In this document: piece by piece, positions 44,802-55,031 of the stretch | Position numbering within the stretch: position 1 is the first letter of the stretch | Layout of the letters: every line of letters starts with the position of its first letter | NCBI RefSeq assembly: GCF_003201285.1 | Contig: NZ_QICS01000005.1 | Span: 186,001 to 250,000, forward strand | From: Lachnotalea glycerini | GTDB lineage: Bacteria; Bacillota; Clostridia; Lachnospirales; Lachnospiraceae | Reading direction: 5' to 3' | Length of the DNA stretch: 64,000 nt | The notes under the pieces: generated by a model | Databases searched by the model: none | Seen by the model: only the letters and a program-made list of their open reading frames with translations | What the model was told of the DNA's origin: nothing | Program-made: the position numbers and the translations under genes

Positions 44802-45572
44802 CTAAAACTCTCCCTTATGAACCTGATGTACCTTGACTCCCTTGCTCTTAAACTCTTCTAACACTTCTTCAGGTGCCAGTTCATCTGTTATTAAATAATT
44901 CACCTTTTCTATTGCACAACTGGTAAAGCTGCTTCGTTTCCCTATCTTGGTATGATCCGCCATCACATAGACTGCTTCCGTGGAGTGATTTACCATTAGC
45001 TCATTAACACTGACTTCACTGGCTATTTCAGTCATCATCCCCGCATCTGGAGTAATTCCCGAACAGCCCACAAAGGCTTTCTTAGCAAATACGGTCTGAA
45101 GGTTACGTATTGCATAATCTCCTACCATCGCATCCTTTGGATAACGAAGTTCACCACCTGTTAATATAACATTAATTCCAGGACTATACTCTCTGTTAAT
45201 CACTTTGCCGTTATTTGTAATTGCTGTAATATTATTACATGTTACATATTGAAGCATTTGCAGAGCATTGGTGCTGGTATTGATAAATAAAGAATCCCCA
45301 TTTTCCACCAACGTAGCCGCATACATCGCTATGAGCCTTCGATAATAAGAAATCTCATCGCTATCACACTCTTCGCTTTTCATTACCTGCGCACCGCCAT
45401 GAGTCCTCTTTAACAGCTTTTGCTCATCCAAAAATTGTAAATCCCTTCTTATAGTAATGAGTGAAACTCCAAGCTTTTTCGCCAGCTCATTTACTCTAAC
45501 GTACGGATTTTCTTTTACTATTTTTAAAATATTATCTCGTCTGCTATCTACATATTTCTTTTCTCTTTTCAT
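44802..45572 (-). CDS. DeoR-family regulator of the ascorbate cluster
   Basis: 256 residues. Helix-turn-helix at about 13-60 (NPYVRVNELAKKLGVSLITIRRDLQFL) and the DeoR C-terminal sugar-phosphate sensor with GCSGITPDAG and DHTKIGKRS. Located between ulaB and ulaE on the same strand. It is the natural candidate for an UlaR-like repressor that senses ascorbate-6-phosphate. Confidence 0.9.
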   Translation of the reverse strand: MKREKKYVDSRRDNILKIVKENPYVRVNELAKKLGVSLITIRRDLQFLDEQKLLKRTHGGAQVMKSEECDSDEISYYRRLIAMYAATLVENGDSLFINTSTNALQMLQYVTCNNITAITNNGKVINREYSPGINVILTGGELRYPKDAMVGDYAIRNLQTVFAKKAFVGCSGITPDAGMMTEIASEVSVNELMVNHSTEAVYVMADHTKIGKRSSFTSCAIEKVNYLITDELAPEEVLEEFKSKGVKVHQVHKGEF

Positions 45573-45700
45573 AGTCTTTCCCTACCTTTTGAATTTAAAA
45601 TATTATATCAGTTTTTAACATCGTTGTCATTTCTTTCACTTAAGCAAGGAGCTTTGAATCAAGAATTTTTATTGTCTTACAAGGTGAATAATTAGAGCAT

Positions 45701-45731
45701 GGGGATTTCCACCAGCTTATCGGAAATCCCC
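45701..45731. terminator. Hairpin between ulaB and the DeoR gene
   Basis: GGGGATTTCC (45701-45710) pairs perfectly with GGAAATCCCC (45722-45731). No T-run on the minus strand. It could partly separate the transport genes from the regulator and ulaE. Confidence 0.6.
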
Positions 45732-45760
45732 TTTATTACCAATTCCTATTATAGTGACCT

Positions 45761-46063
45761 TTATATTAAACCATTTTCCTTCATCTTTTCCTCAATTTCC
45801 TGAGTAGACATTATATTTCTAAGTCCGATTATTTTTGTGCCTTTTTTTTCTGCATCCTTAAACATACTCATAAAATTTTGTGCGCAAAATACTACATCAT
45901 ACTGAAAAGCTGCACTTTTTCCCTCTGATAGGGCACAATGATGAATTTTTCCCGGAACCAATCCAACCTTATCAAGTACCTTTTGCATTGCCATCTTCAT
46001 CATTAAGCTTGAGCCTGCTCCATTTGCACAGCATACTAAAAAGCTCATATTTTCCTTAGCCAT
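45761..46063 (-). CDS. ulaB: Ascorbate PTS component IIB
   Basis: 100 residues. The phosphocysteine loop is FLVCCANGAGSSLMMKM at the N-terminus, typical of SgaB/UlaB. It passes phosphate from IIA to ascorbate. It is 27 bases after ulaA. Confidence 0.92.
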   Translation of the reverse strand: MAKENMSFLVCCANGAGSSLMMKMAMQKVLDKVGLVPGKIHHCALSEGKSAAFQYDVVFCAQNFMSMFKDAEKKGTKIIGLRNIMSTQEIEEKMKENGLI

Positions 46064-46090
46064 AGTACGATCTCCTTTTTTCTTCTCATT

Positions 46091-47575
46091 CTAACTATTT
46101 TTTCTTGCTTTCTTTTCCTTGTAAGACTCATAATCCTCTGTAATCAGGAAATAATCATCCTTATCTAATTTATATTGGATTTGTGGAATAATTGCAAGCA
46201 CAATTACAATAATTGCAATACCGGCATAACTTAAGTATTTCATTACAGCGGTCATAACAGGCCATATCACTGCCCAATCCCACATTCCAAGATATCCACC
46301 GTAAGCCGCCATACCTACCCAGCCGGCAATAATTGCAGAACCAAATACCTGACAAATACCTGAGAAAAATGGGAGAATTAAAGCAGCCTTTGCTCCACCT
46401 TTTTCATTTGCGAATACTGCAATTGTTGCATTATCAAAGAATACCGGAACGAACCCGCAAATAACAAGTACCGGACTCTTTAAAACAATTAAAGCTGCAA
46501 TTGCTAAAATCTGCCCTGCAAAACCTGCTAAAAATCCAAGTGGAACTGCATTCGCAGATCCAAAGCCAAAGATAACCGCACAGTCAACTCCCGGAATGGA
46601 ACCTGGTAATAACTTATTCGCAATACCTTGGAAAGATTGTGTTAACTCTGTTACGAAAGTACGCACGCCTAACTGAAGGATTGCTAAATATACTGAGAAG
46701 TATAAACAGGTCTTAATTACATAAAATACCATACTGTCAGTTTCTTTCATAAATTCCTGTGCTACTAAATAGTCTTTTCCTAATATAACTAATATTGCTC
46801 CGAAAAACAAAAGCATTAATATGGAAGTACAAACCATATTTTCATTAAAAATTGACATGAAACCAGGTAATTCGATATCATCTATCTTCTTTACTTCCTT
46901 GCCGTTTTTCTTTTTACCAAACAATTTCTCTGCTAACCAATAGTTTAATGCAACGCCAAACATCTGCTGATGTGCCATACAAAAGCCTGCTCCGTCTGTC
47001 ATTTCCTGACAAGGCTTAACCGTCAGATTAGAACCTACTGCCCAGTACAGACCAAGAATCAGTGCCATAACAATCAGCATTTTCATATCACTCTTTAAAA
47101 GAAACGGACAGGCAAACATGATCAGCCAATATGCTGTTGCAGCCTGCTGTACCTGTACGTGTCCTGTTGTGAATAAGGCACGAAGCTTTGTAATTTTACT
47201 AAAACGTACCAATAATATATTTACAATAAATGCAATTAGCAAAAGAATCATCGCCTGACCAAATCCTTTGCCAAAAACCTCTTCTACCCCTGCGGTAACT
47301 GCGTTTTGTCCAAAATAAGGGTCAATTACCATTGCGTCCATATTAAAGCGATCCTTTAAGCCTACCAGTACCGGACGAAAATTACTGACGAGTCCGCCTG
47401 AGCCTACTGTTAATATCAGATATCCTACAATGGCTTTGATTGCACCTGCCAAAACATCATACCAAGGCTTACCAAGTAAAACGTAACCGATTATAACTAT
47501 TAATCCGATCATAAAGGCTGGCTGCTGCAATACATTTGTTGCAAAATAATTCCATACGTTCATTAAAATGCTCAT
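46091..47575 (-). CDS. ulaA: Ascorbate PTS permease IIC
   Basis: 494 residues with about ten to eleven transmembrane helices (first at about 17-50, IGLIVIIGYVLLG). It matches the SgaT/UlaA family in length and in MTDGAGFCMAHQQMFG and the IPGVDCAVIFGFGSANAVPLG loop. It imports L-ascorbate with phosphorylation to ascorbate-6-phosphate. Confidence 0.93.
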   Translation of the reverse strand: MSILMNVWNYFATNVLQQPAFMIGLIVIIGYVLLGKPWYDVLAGAIKAIVGYLILTVGSGGLVSNFRPVLVGLKDRFNMDAMVIDPYFGQNAVTAGVEEVFGKGFGQAMILLLIAFIVNILLVRFSKITKLRALFTTGHVQVQQAATAYWLIMFACPFLLKSDMKMLIVMALILGLYWAVGSNLTVKPCQEMTDGAGFCMAHQQMFGVALNYWLAEKLFGKKKNGKEVKKIDDIELPGFMSIFNENMVCTSILMLLFFGAILVILGKDYLVAQEFMKETDSMVFYVIKTCLYFSVYLAILQLGVRTFVTELTQSFQGIANKLLPGSIPGVDCAVIFGFGSANAVPLGFLAGFAGQILAIAALIVLKSPVLVICGFVPVFFDNATIAVFANEKGGAKAALILPFFSGICQVFGSAIIAGWVGMAAYGGYLGMWDWAVIWPVMTAVMKYLSYAGIAIIVIVLAIIPQIQYKLDKDDYFLITEDYESYKEKKARKNS

Positions 47576-47590
47576 TTTTTCTTCCTCCCT

Positions 47591-48049
47591 TTAATGTGTT
47601 AAATATTTTTTTTCAATTTCCAATAAATCACTTTCACTGTTTGCTTCCAATAAAGCTGCAACTATTTCTTCATTAGAAAGCATTTCAGAAAGCCTCATCA
47701 TATTGTCAAGATGCTGCTCTGGGTTACAGGATGCAAGTGTAAAAAATAATCTGGCATCCTTTTCACGATCGTTTGGATCAAAGCTGACCGGTTTACGTAG
47801 TTTCATAAAGCTAATCGCTGTTTTGTTTACCCCTACTGCACCTTCTTGAGAATGAGGCATTGCAACCTCTGGAATGATAACAATATATGGACCATATTTT
47901 TCAACACATGCGATGATATCTTCTTTATAGTTTGCTTCCACTGTCCCATCTGCCTCTAAAGGCTCACAGCTCATGCGAATGGCCTCTTTCCAATCTTTTG
48001 CTTCTTCAGCAAATTTGTAATGCTTCATTTCTACAAATTCTCTTAACAT
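47591..48049 (-). CDS. ulaC: Ascorbate PTS component IIA
   Basis: 152 residues of the mannitol/fructose-type IIA fold. The phosphorylated His is in VAMPHSQEGAVG (about residue 67), and the second part includes KPVSFDPNDREKDARLFFTL. It takes phosphate from HPr and gives it to UlaB. Confidence 0.92.
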   Translation of the reverse strand: MLREFVEMKHYKFAEEAKDWKEAIRMSCEPLEADGTVEANYKEDIIACVEKYGPYIVIIPEVAMPHSQEGAVGVNKTAISFMKLRKPVSFDPNDREKDARLFFTLASCNPEQHLDNMMRLSEMLSNEEIVAALLEANSESDLLEIEKKYLTH

Positions 48050-48140
48050 GTCTTTTCCCCCAGACTACGTGATCAGAAGCAAAAAATACTTCTAATCGTA
48101 CTCGCGTTGCTTGTGCTTGATTTTCTTTTGATAGGTAATA

Positions 48141-49244
48141 CTATAAACAAGAACGAAATGGAATGTTTTGCGGTGCTTCAAAGCAATCTTCAAAGCCTCT
48201 TTGGTGGTGATATGCTTTTTTATCCTTGTCTGCCGGATAAATGTATTTTCCGCCAACCTCCCAGAAAAATGGATGAAACCTATAGTCCAGACGATCTTTT
48301 TTCATTTCATAGAGCACCTTGATTTCATTTACATCTGCCATAAAATTCGTCCATACATCATAATGAATTGGAATGACTACCTTACACTGCAAGGCTTCTG
48401 CCATACGTAAAATATCACAAGAGGTCATTTTGTCTGCCATTCCAACCGGATTTTCACCGTAGGAACCAAACGCTACATCAACATCATAATCCTTACCGTG
48501 CTTTGCAAAGTAAATTGAATAATGGGAATCACCACTGTGATAAATATTTCCTCCCGGTGTCTTAATCAAGTAATTCACTGCTTTATCATCCATATCTGTC
48601 GGGCAGACTCCTGTTAATTCTTCTCTGTCGGGACCTTGCGAATCAGTTGTTACAAGGCAAGTTCTGTCAAAGGAGTCAAGTGCTATGATTTCAATGTCTT
48701 TCATTTTAATTGTATCTCCAGGCTTTACTATTATGCAGCGATTAGCCGGAACTCCCCATTTTTGCCACAACTCAACCGATTTTTTCGGTCCGATAAATGG
48801 AACCGGAATTTCTTTACCAGATTCATCAACTGTGGTCATATTGCTTTGTATCACATGAGCAGCATATTCTGCGCTCATATGGTCTTGATGGTAATGAGTT
48901 GCAAGGACTGCATCCACCTTTTTGATGGCAAATGGATCAATAACAAAGGGAACTGCTCGTAAATTTGGCTGCATTTTTCTTGCTCCACACATATTTGCCA
49001 TCTGATGCCCCACCTGCATTTTTCCGTTACCGTGAGAACGTTTTCCATTTCCGCACCACAAATCAATGGTTATATTACAATTATCTGGTGTCTTTATCCA
49101 CAGTCCCGTACATCCAAGCCACCACATGCCCACATTTCCCGGTGCAATTACTTCTCTTTCAATTTCTTCGTTTAGCCAGGTTCCCCATTCCGGAAACGTG
49201 CTCATAATCCAGCTTTCTCTTGTTATTTCTTCCACACGACTCAT
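48141..49244 (-). CDS. ulaG: L-ascorbate-6-phosphate lactonase
   Basis: 367 residues, metallo-beta-lactamase fold. The metal motif is [13 protein letters not shown], with GDSHYS further on. UlaG opens the ring of ascorbate-6-phosphate, the first cytoplasmic step. First gene of the cluster here; AAGGAGGA precedes the ATG. A 91-base gap to ulaC contains a small AGAAG/CTTCT hairpin. Confidence 0.93.
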   Translation of the reverse strand: MSRVEEITRESWIMSTFPEWGTWLNEEIEREVIAPGNVGMWWLGCTGLWIKTPDNCNITIDLWCGNGKRSHGNGKMQVGHQMANMCGARKMQPNLRAVPFVIDPFAIKKVDAVLATHYHQDHMSAEYAAHVIQSNMTTVDESGKEIPVPFIGPKKSVELWQKWGVPANRCIIVKPGDTIKMKDIEIIALDSFDRTCLVTTDSQGPDREELTGVCPTDMDDKAVNYLIKTPGGNIYHSGDSHYSIYFAKHGKDYDVDVAFGSYGENPVGMADKMTSCDILRMAEALQCKVVIPIHYDVWTNFMADVNEIKVLYEMKKDRLDYRFHPFFWEVGGKYIYPADKDKKAYHHQRGFEDCFEAPQNIPFRSCL

Positions 49245-49304
49245 TATATATCCTCCTTAAAGATTTTATGTTCTTTTATATGTTCGTTATGTCTTTATAG
49301 ATAA

Positions 49305-49333
49305 ATAATAGCACATATAATAATCATATACAA
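49305..49333 (-). promoter_or_regulatory. Promoter of the ula operon
   Basis: On the minus strand TTGTAT (49328-49333), 17-base spacer and TATTAT (49305-49310), about 60 bases before the ulaG start. Confidence 0.65.
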
Positions 49334-49360
49334 GTATCATTTATATATCATTGTATTCTT

Positions 49361-49393
49361 TGTTTATTTTTCACCATTTACATTGTTTGTTTT
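49361..49393. promoter_or_regulatory. Candidate DeoR-type operators of the ula operon
   Basis: TGTTTATTTT (49361-49370) and TGTTTGTTTT (49384-49393) are direct repeats 23 bases apart, upstream of the ula -35. Gram-positive DeoR proteins such as LacR and FruR bind T-rich TGTTT-type direct repeats. The region is AT-rich, so chance similarity cannot be excluded. Confidence 0.4.
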
Positions 49394-49570
49394 TGTATAT
49401 ATAGTATACTTATAATTTTATTTTTTTCTATTTTTACTTAATTTTTTATTTGCGCGTGCTACTTTTTTGCATAAAATGTACCTTATTAAGGTGTTATATG
49501 ATTGTTTTATTGTTATATGTTCTTTTCTAGTTCAAACTTTTTCCTTTAATCACATACTTTCTTATAAAGT

Positions 49571-49624
49571 AAAAGAGTATTCACTTTATAAATGATATTC
49601 ATCTATAAAGCAAATACTCTTTTC
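49571..49624 (-). terminator. Terminator of the chemoreceptor gene
   Basis: AAAAGAGTATT and AATACTCTTTT form the outer arms, and CTTTATA/TATAAAG the inner ones, giving a long stem with a T-rich end on the minus strand. Confidence 0.75.
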
Positions 49625-49694
49625 GTTTATTATATTGCAATTTAATTATAATATGTATTGATATCCTATTTCTTTCATAACAAACCGGGTATGA

Positions 49695-51401
49695 TTAGGA
49701 TAGTTTAAACTGATTTACAATTTTTTCTAATTCTGTTATACGCAAAAAGCTTTCTGTTGCAAGCTCATCCGTTTCACTTGCTTTTTCTACCATTTCAGCC
49801 GTTTTTTGTGCAATGTCCGTTATTCCTACCGTAGATTCGCCAATTGTCTCATTGATTCCTGAGAGTGCCTCAGCTATAGATGATAAGGAATCGTTTAAAA
49901 CCTCAATTGCACTCTGAACGTCATTCATACTTGTCTTAAATACATTGGCATCCTCATTATATTGTTCTCCTACCTTAGTAAACTCCTGATAATCATCAAG
50001 TACTGTACTGCCAAGAAATCCTGATGTTTCCTCCAAACAGTCTGACATATTTTGCACTGCCTGATTCACTTCGTCCACTACTTGATTAATATTAGTCACC
50101 TCTTTCGAGGTCTGGTCAGCCAATTTTCCTATTTCCGATGCAACAACTGCAAAGCCTTTTCCTGCCTCACCGGCTCTTGCAGCTTCTATGCTTGCATTGA
50201 GTGCCAAAAGCCCGGTTTGAGAGGAAATCGACATTATTGCTTCCGTTAATACATTAATCTTCTCTACCGCCTTGGCATCCACTATTGCCTGATCTGACTT
50301 AGCCTTTACAGAATTGTAAATTTCTTTTGTTCTTGTCGCAGCCACTAATGTAGTATTCTTAAGTGAATTCGCTCGTTTCATAACTTCCATAGACTGCCTT
50401 GCACCATCAACCGACAATTGCTTAATACTGGTCGCTCCCTTGTTAATATCACCAATATTAGAAAAAATTGTTTCCGTAGTAGCCGATGTTTCCTGCATTC
50501 CTGCTGCCAGCTCCTGGGTAGTAGCCGAATTGTCAGAGGACATTTGATTCACTACCTGAATCACAAGTTGAAGCTTGGATACACTAGAAGCAATACTGCC
50601 TTTGGCATTTTCAATTCCTTGAACCATATCTCTTAGACTTTCCCGCATACTTCGAACTGCCCTGGCCATTTCACCCGTTTCATCCTTACGTTTACAAATA
50701 CTGTCACTGTATGGATTATGTTTAAAATTAAATTCGGCTGTATCACCAATAATATCTGTTATTCTTTCAATTGGTCTAACAATAACTGTGCCTACCATGA
50801 AACCAAACATAGCAAGTAATATAACTACTGCAATCGAAATTAATATAGCAGTCTTAACAACATTGTTAATTGGCTTCATAACTTCTTCTTCGTCTGCCGT
50901 TATCACCAAAATATTATTATTTTTAGTAACCGCATAGCTTGCATATTTCATGACCCCATTGTATACATAGCTTATTACGTTGTCTGCAGGTGTATTTCCT
51001 GCTTGAAGTTGTGTAACAAGCTCCTTTACTACTTCATTTTCTACAACAGATCCTATCTTATCAGAGGTTTTATGATACATCATAATTCCGTCTGCATTAA
51101 CTAAATACGCATAGGAGCTGTCAACATTGTCCACTTTTACATCTGATAAAATGTCTGCATATTGCTGTGCGGTTCCCTCTGTATCCCCTATGACATAATC
51201 AATAATGGTGCTCTCAGAGGATGCCATACTAAGCATATATGATTTGGTGGAATCGGACAGTGAATTCTTGCTGATTGGTACAACTGTATACATACAAATC
51301 AAAATAGTAATTAATACTGCACCGATAATTGTTGCAATAATCTTAGATTTAATAGAGCTTAAGGCGTTTATTCTTTTTGGTCTTTGCATCTCTTTCTCCA
51401 T
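49695..51401 (-). CDS. Methyl-accepting chemotaxis protein
   Basis: 568 residues. Transmembrane helix about 19-40, an outside Cache-like sensor (about 42-185), a second helix ([24 protein letters not shown], about 187-210), HAMP (to about 265), and the signalling domain with the conserved tip [31 protein letters not shown]. It senses an unknown ligand and controls CheA. No che or flagellar genes are in the window. GGGAGGG precedes the ATG. Confidence 0.93.
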   Translation of the reverse strand: MEKEMQRPKRINALSSIKSKIIATIIGAVLITILICMYTVVPISKNSLSDSTKSYMLSMASSESTIIDYVIGDTEGTAQQYADILSDVKVDNVDSSYAYLVNADGIMMYHKTSDKIGSVVENEVVKELVTQLQAGNTPADNVISYVYNGVMKYASYAVTKNNNILVITADEEEVMKPINNVVKTAILISIAVVILLAMFGFMVGTVIVRPIERITDIIGDTAEFNFKHNPYSDSICKRKDETGEMARAVRSMRESLRDMVQGIENAKGSIASSVSKLQLVIQVVNQMSSDNSATTQELAAGMQETSATTETIFSNIGDINKGATSIKQLSVDGARQSMEVMKRANSLKNTTLVAATRTKEIYNSVKAKSDQAIVDAKAVEKINVLTEAIMSISSQTGLLALNASIEAARAGEAGKGFAVVASEIGKLADQTSKEVTNINQVVDEVNQAVQNMSDCLEETSGFLGSTVLDDYQEFTKVGEQYNEDANVFKTSMNDVQSAIEVLNDSLSSIAEALSGINETIGESTVGITDIAQKTAEMVEKASETDELATESFLRITELEKIVNQFKLS

Positions 51402-51510
51402 ATCAATTACCCTCCCGTTATTATTCTTTGTTCTGTTAATTTTAACATTAAAAATTTTTTTTATCTAGAAGTTGTTTGTTTTTCTCATAAAATTTATATT
51501 TTTTTTAGAA

Positions 51511-53481
51511 TCAATCTCTTGTATAACCCGACGCTTCTTCTAAATCGTTCGTCGGCGGTAGACAGCTCTTGTTTTTACATATATAAAATGTATCTTTACC
51601 CTGAATTCTCTTATACTCCTTTGTCTCTTCCTCAAGAATGGTTATATTCGTATCAAGTCCAAACACGTTAATCATTTTCTTCTTATCATAATCTTTTAAT
51701 ACACATATCACATCCTTAGCTGGCTGTAAGCTCATTAACAATGACATCAGATAAAAACAATAGCCTGCCGGATTCTGTTCTGCATACCCTGCCATAAACA
51801 CAATCTGTTCCTGCGCCATTTTTTCAAGCTTTTCATCCTTCGTAACCAAAGAGAGCTTTACCAGATTATAGGTCATGACCGAATTTCCACTTGGGATTGC
51901 ACCATCATAGGTTTCTTTTGGCTTTAGAATTAATTTTTCATTATGTTTGCCATAAAGATAAAATCCTCCATTTTCTTTATCAAAGAAATTTTCATTTACT
52001 ACATGAGTCAATTGAATAGCACGCTCTAAATAACCGGGATCAAAGGTTACCTCATACATATTTGTTAATGCAAATATATAAAATGCATAATCATCCAAAA
52101 AACCTTTGCCTGAAACTTTCCCTTCTCGATAGCTTACAAATAAGGTATCTTTTTCTGATAAATTCGTATCTATAAATTCACAAGCTTTTTTGGCTGCTTC
52201 TAAATATTCTTTTTCTCCCAGTACACGATACATGGTTGCAAAGGCACTAATCATCAAAGCATTCCAAGAAGTTAAGATTTTGTCATCCAGATGGAGCTTT
52301 GTTCTGGATTTTCTATATTCATAAATTTGAGGCAAATACATTTCAAACTCACTATGCAATTGTGTTTGCTCTAATAAATTCGGTATATTCTTTCCTTCAA
52401 AATTGCCCTCTCTTGTAATCGAATAGTAATCATTAAATTCTCTTCCCCTTTCTCCGCCTAACAAATCAAGTATTTCATCATAAGAAAGAGCATAGTACTT
52501 TCCTTCTACCCCATCACTGTCTGCATCTTGCGCGCAGTAAAATCCTCCTAAAGGATGTGTCAGTTCGCGCAGTACATACTCAGCTGTTTTCTCTGCTATG
52601 TTTTTATACAATTCGTTTTTGGTAATTTGAAAAGCTCTGATATAACTTATCATCAAAAGTGCATTATCATAGAGCATTTTCTCAAAATGAGGAATCAAAA
52701 AATAAGCATCCGTCGAATATCGTGAAAAACCAAAGCCAATGTGGTCAAAAATTCCGCCTCTATACATTTGTAATAGAGTTTTCTTTGCTATTTCCATCGT
52801 CTCTTTATCCCCTGTTTTTTCGTAATAATACATTAAAAATATTAAATTATGGGGAGAGGGAAACTTGGGTGCATAGCCAAATCCTCCATTTAATTTATCA
52901 AAAGATTTTTTTAACAATACAACTGAACGATAAATCAACACCATAGACGCATCTGTTTTTCTTGAATTTTCTTTACTCAATAATTGCGTAATTTCATTTC
53001 CAGCCAGAGTCAGCTTATCTTTATTTTTGTTCCATTCCTCCCTAATATTATCAATTAGATCAATAAATCCCATTTTTCCATATTGGGATTGTTTTGGAAA
53101 ATATGTGCCTGCAAAAAATGGCTGCTGCGTAGGTGTCATAAATATAGTAGTCGGCCATCCTCCTCCTCCTGTAAGTGCCTGACAAATATTCATGTAGACA
53201 CTATCTATATCAGGACGTTCTTCTTTGTCAACTTTAATTGAAATAAAATATCTGTTTAGTATCGCTGCTACCTCATTATTTTCAAAGCTTTCATGTGCCA
53301 TTACATGGCACCAGTGACAGGTACTATAGCCAATGCTTAAAAAAACAGGCTTATTTTCTCTTCTTGCTTTTTCAAAGGCTTCCTCCCCCCAGGGGTACCA
53401 GCTTACCAGATTATAAGCGTGCTGTAATAAATAGGGAGATTTTTCATGAATTAATTTGTTGGGAATACTTGTTTGTTTCAT
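51511..53481 (-). CDS. Thioredoxin-fold/six-hairpin glycosidase protein (YyaL, DUF255)
   Basis: 656 residues. The N-terminal thioredoxin-like domain has [16 protein letters not shown], the DUF255 CxxC motif, and [13 protein letters not shown]. The rest is an alpha/alpha-barrel (about 200-620), as in YyaL/SSP411 proteins. A cysteine pair near the C-terminus (CKNKSCLPP) is also typical. Function is poorly known; cellobiose-epimerase-like barrels without proven activity. Start is the ATG at 53481 with AAGGTGAC upstream; the longer start adds three residues. Divergent from the isoprenoid-like gene. Confidence 0.87.
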   Translation of the reverse strand: MKQTSIPNKLIHEKSPYLLQHAYNLVSWYPWGEEAFEKARRENKPVFLSIGYSTCHWCHVMAHESFENNEVAAILNRYFISIKVDKEERPDIDSVYMNICQALTGGGGWPTTIFMTPTQQPFFAGTYFPKQSQYGKMGFIDLIDNIREEWNKNKDKLTLAGNEITQLLSKENSRKTDASMVLIYRSVVLLKKSFDKLNGGFGYAPKFPSPHNLIFLMYYYEKTGDKETMEIAKKTLLQMYRGGIFDHIGFGFSRYSTDAYFLIPHFEKMLYDNALLMISYIRAFQITKNELYKNIAEKTAEYVLRELTHPLGGFYCAQDADSDGVEGKYYALSYDEILDLLGGERGREFNDYYSITREGNFEGKNIPNLLEQTQLHSEFEMYLPQIYEYRKSRTKLHLDDKILTSWNALMISAFATMYRVLGEKEYLEAAKKACEFIDTNLSEKDTLFVSYREGKVSGKGFLDDYAFYIFALTNMYEVTFDPGYLERAIQLTHVVNENFFDKENGGFYLYGKHNEKLILKPKETYDGAIPSGNSVMTYNLVKLSLVTKDEKLEKMAQEQIVFMAGYAEQNPAGYCFYLMSLLMSLQPAKDVICVLKDYDKKKMINVFGLDTNITILEEETKEYKRIQGKDTFYICKNKSCLPPTNDLEEASGYTRD

Positions 53482-53665
53482 AATTGTCACCTTCTTAATT
53501 TTTAAATTAGTTTACCCAGGTTCGTACGTATTATGTTTTAAAAGATGAATCAAATGTAAAATAGAAATTGGTTTTCTTATCTATTAGTGTTAATATATAT
53601 TTATTATAAATAACAGCTTATATGAATACATAAAATATCTACAAGAGAGAAAAAGGAGAATCGAT

Positions 53666-54904
53666 TTGGAAACTAACTCTTTAAAGGAATACTGCCTCAC
53701 AGTAATCAAAAGTGATTGGCTGGCGGCAAGCACTTCTTTTCCGGAATTTATTGCCGAAATCAGTCCCTTAAAAAAGGATGAAAATATGTTATATATACAG
53801 GAAAATTCTTTCATTTTTAATAAACAGTTGAAACGCTTTCCTCGTTTATACTTACTTCGAAAACGTTGGAAAAAAAAGATGTTCAAGCTATTTGAAAATA
53901 TATTGACTCACGAAACCATTATTGGTATTCATAATTATATGGACAAACAAGATTTAGATGCTTTGCAGTCAGAGCTGATGCAATTTCTTTGTCAAACCAG
54001 AAGCTTTGCTCCCGAATTAAATTTCGATGGAATTGGTCAGGCTATCAGAAACTATATCGTATATGCCATGTTTAAACAATTGAATTGCCAAAAAGCTGGT
54101 TTCAATCAAGCGTGTTTTGGTTATAGTATGCTCTATCCCTTTACCGACAATTACATTGACAACCCAGACATTACGAATCAGCAAAAAGCAGAGTATAATA
54201 GGGTAATCCGTGATAAAATACAAGGAAAGACCATTTGTTCAAAGTCTATACACACTCAAAAAACCTGTGATTTACTCCGTGCTATTGAAGACAAGTACCC
54301 AAGAAGCAGTCATAAGGATATTTATGATTTATTACTAATGATGTTGGAAGCTCAGGAAGACAGTATGCAGCAGCAGTGTATGGAAAATACTTTAACTCAA
54401 AGTGAACGTCTGGATATTTCTATATATAAAGGTGGTATATCTGTCCTAATTGATTATTTCTTTGTTGATAAGGAACTCGCAGAGGAGGATTTATATTTTT
54501 ATTTAAGTTTTGGTTTTTTTCTCCAACTAGCAGATGATTTGCAGGATATTAAAGAGGACAGTAATAAAGGAAACCAAACTATTTTTACGCAGGATTTGAA
54601 TGTTGAGTCGGAGGAATTAATCGTCAATAAAATGTTTCATTTTATCCATCACATTATGAATCAATATAACGCTCCTTCTGATTCTTTTAAACAGCTTTTA
54701 TTAGCAAACTGCTATCAGCTTATTTTAACATCTGTGGCTGAAAGTGAAGATTTCTTTTCTGAGCGTTATAAAAATCAATTGGAGGGCTTTCTTCCTGTAA
54801 CATATCCATTCTTAAAGAGTATGAAAGAAAACAAGTTTGAGAAAAAAGATTCCTACACACAGGAACGTTATATGCTTATTCTGGATGAAATGCTGATTCC
54901 TTAA
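53666..54904 (+). CDS. Class I isoprenoid-synthase-like protein
   Basis: 412 residues, all helical. Two Asp-rich motifs sit as in terpene and prenyl synthases: DNYIDNPD (about 161) and DDLQDIKED (about 289), both of the DxxxD/DDxxD type that binds Mg-diphosphate. The sequence resembles squalene/phytoene-synthase or trans-prenyltransferase folds but not closely. No other isoprenoid gene is near, and the product is unknown. The TTG start has AAAGGAG seven bases upstream. A perfect hairpin at 54976 ends its transcript. Confidence 0.7.
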   Translation: METNSLKEYCLTVIKSDWLAASTSFPEFIAEISPLKKDENMLYIQENSFIFNKQLKRFPRLYLLRKRWKKKMFKLFENILTHETIIGIHNYMDKQDLDALQSELMQFLCQTRSFAPELNFDGIGQAIRNYIVYAMFKQLNCQKAGFNQACFGYSMLYPFTDNYIDNPDITNQQKAEYNRVIRDKIQGKTICSKSIHTQKTCDLLRAIEDKYPRSSHKDIYDLLLMMLEAQEDSMQQQCMENTLTQSERLDISIYKGGISVLIDYFFVDKELAEEDLYFYLSFGFFLQLADDLQDIKEDSNKGNQTIFTQDLNVESEELIVNKMFHFIHHIMNQYNAPSDSFKQLLLANCYQLILTSVAESEDFFSERYKNQLEGFLPVTYPFLKSMKENKFEKKDSYTQERYMLILDEMLIP

Positions 54905-54975
54905 TCTTGTTGCAAGGTGTTCTTCCTAATTTTTTATAAAAAGGAAGCTTTGCTAGAATCTTTCTATCATATAAC

Positions 54976-55000
54976 AATAGGCTGTTGAAAACAGCCTATT
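54976..55000. terminator. Bidirectional terminator between convergent genes
   Basis: AATAGGCTGTT (54976-54986) pairs perfectly with AACAGCCTATT (54990-55000) over a three-base loop. The following sequence is A-rich on both sides. Confidence 0.7.
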
Positions 55001-55031
55001 AAATCATAAAGTAAAACTTGATTTTTTGTAT

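Larger units (their letters stand above)
49245..49694. other. Ascorbate-cluster control region and chemoreceptor terminator
   Basis: 450 AT-rich bases without a gene. Holds the ula promoter (49305-49333), T-rich direct repeats that could bind the DeoR protein (49361-49393) and the terminator of the chemoreceptor gene (49571-49624). Confidence 0.7.

Noticed and set aside
53590-53886. Minus-strand 98-codon frame before the isoprenoid-like gene
   Set aside because: It overlaps the well-supported start of that gene on the other strand and has no ribosome site.
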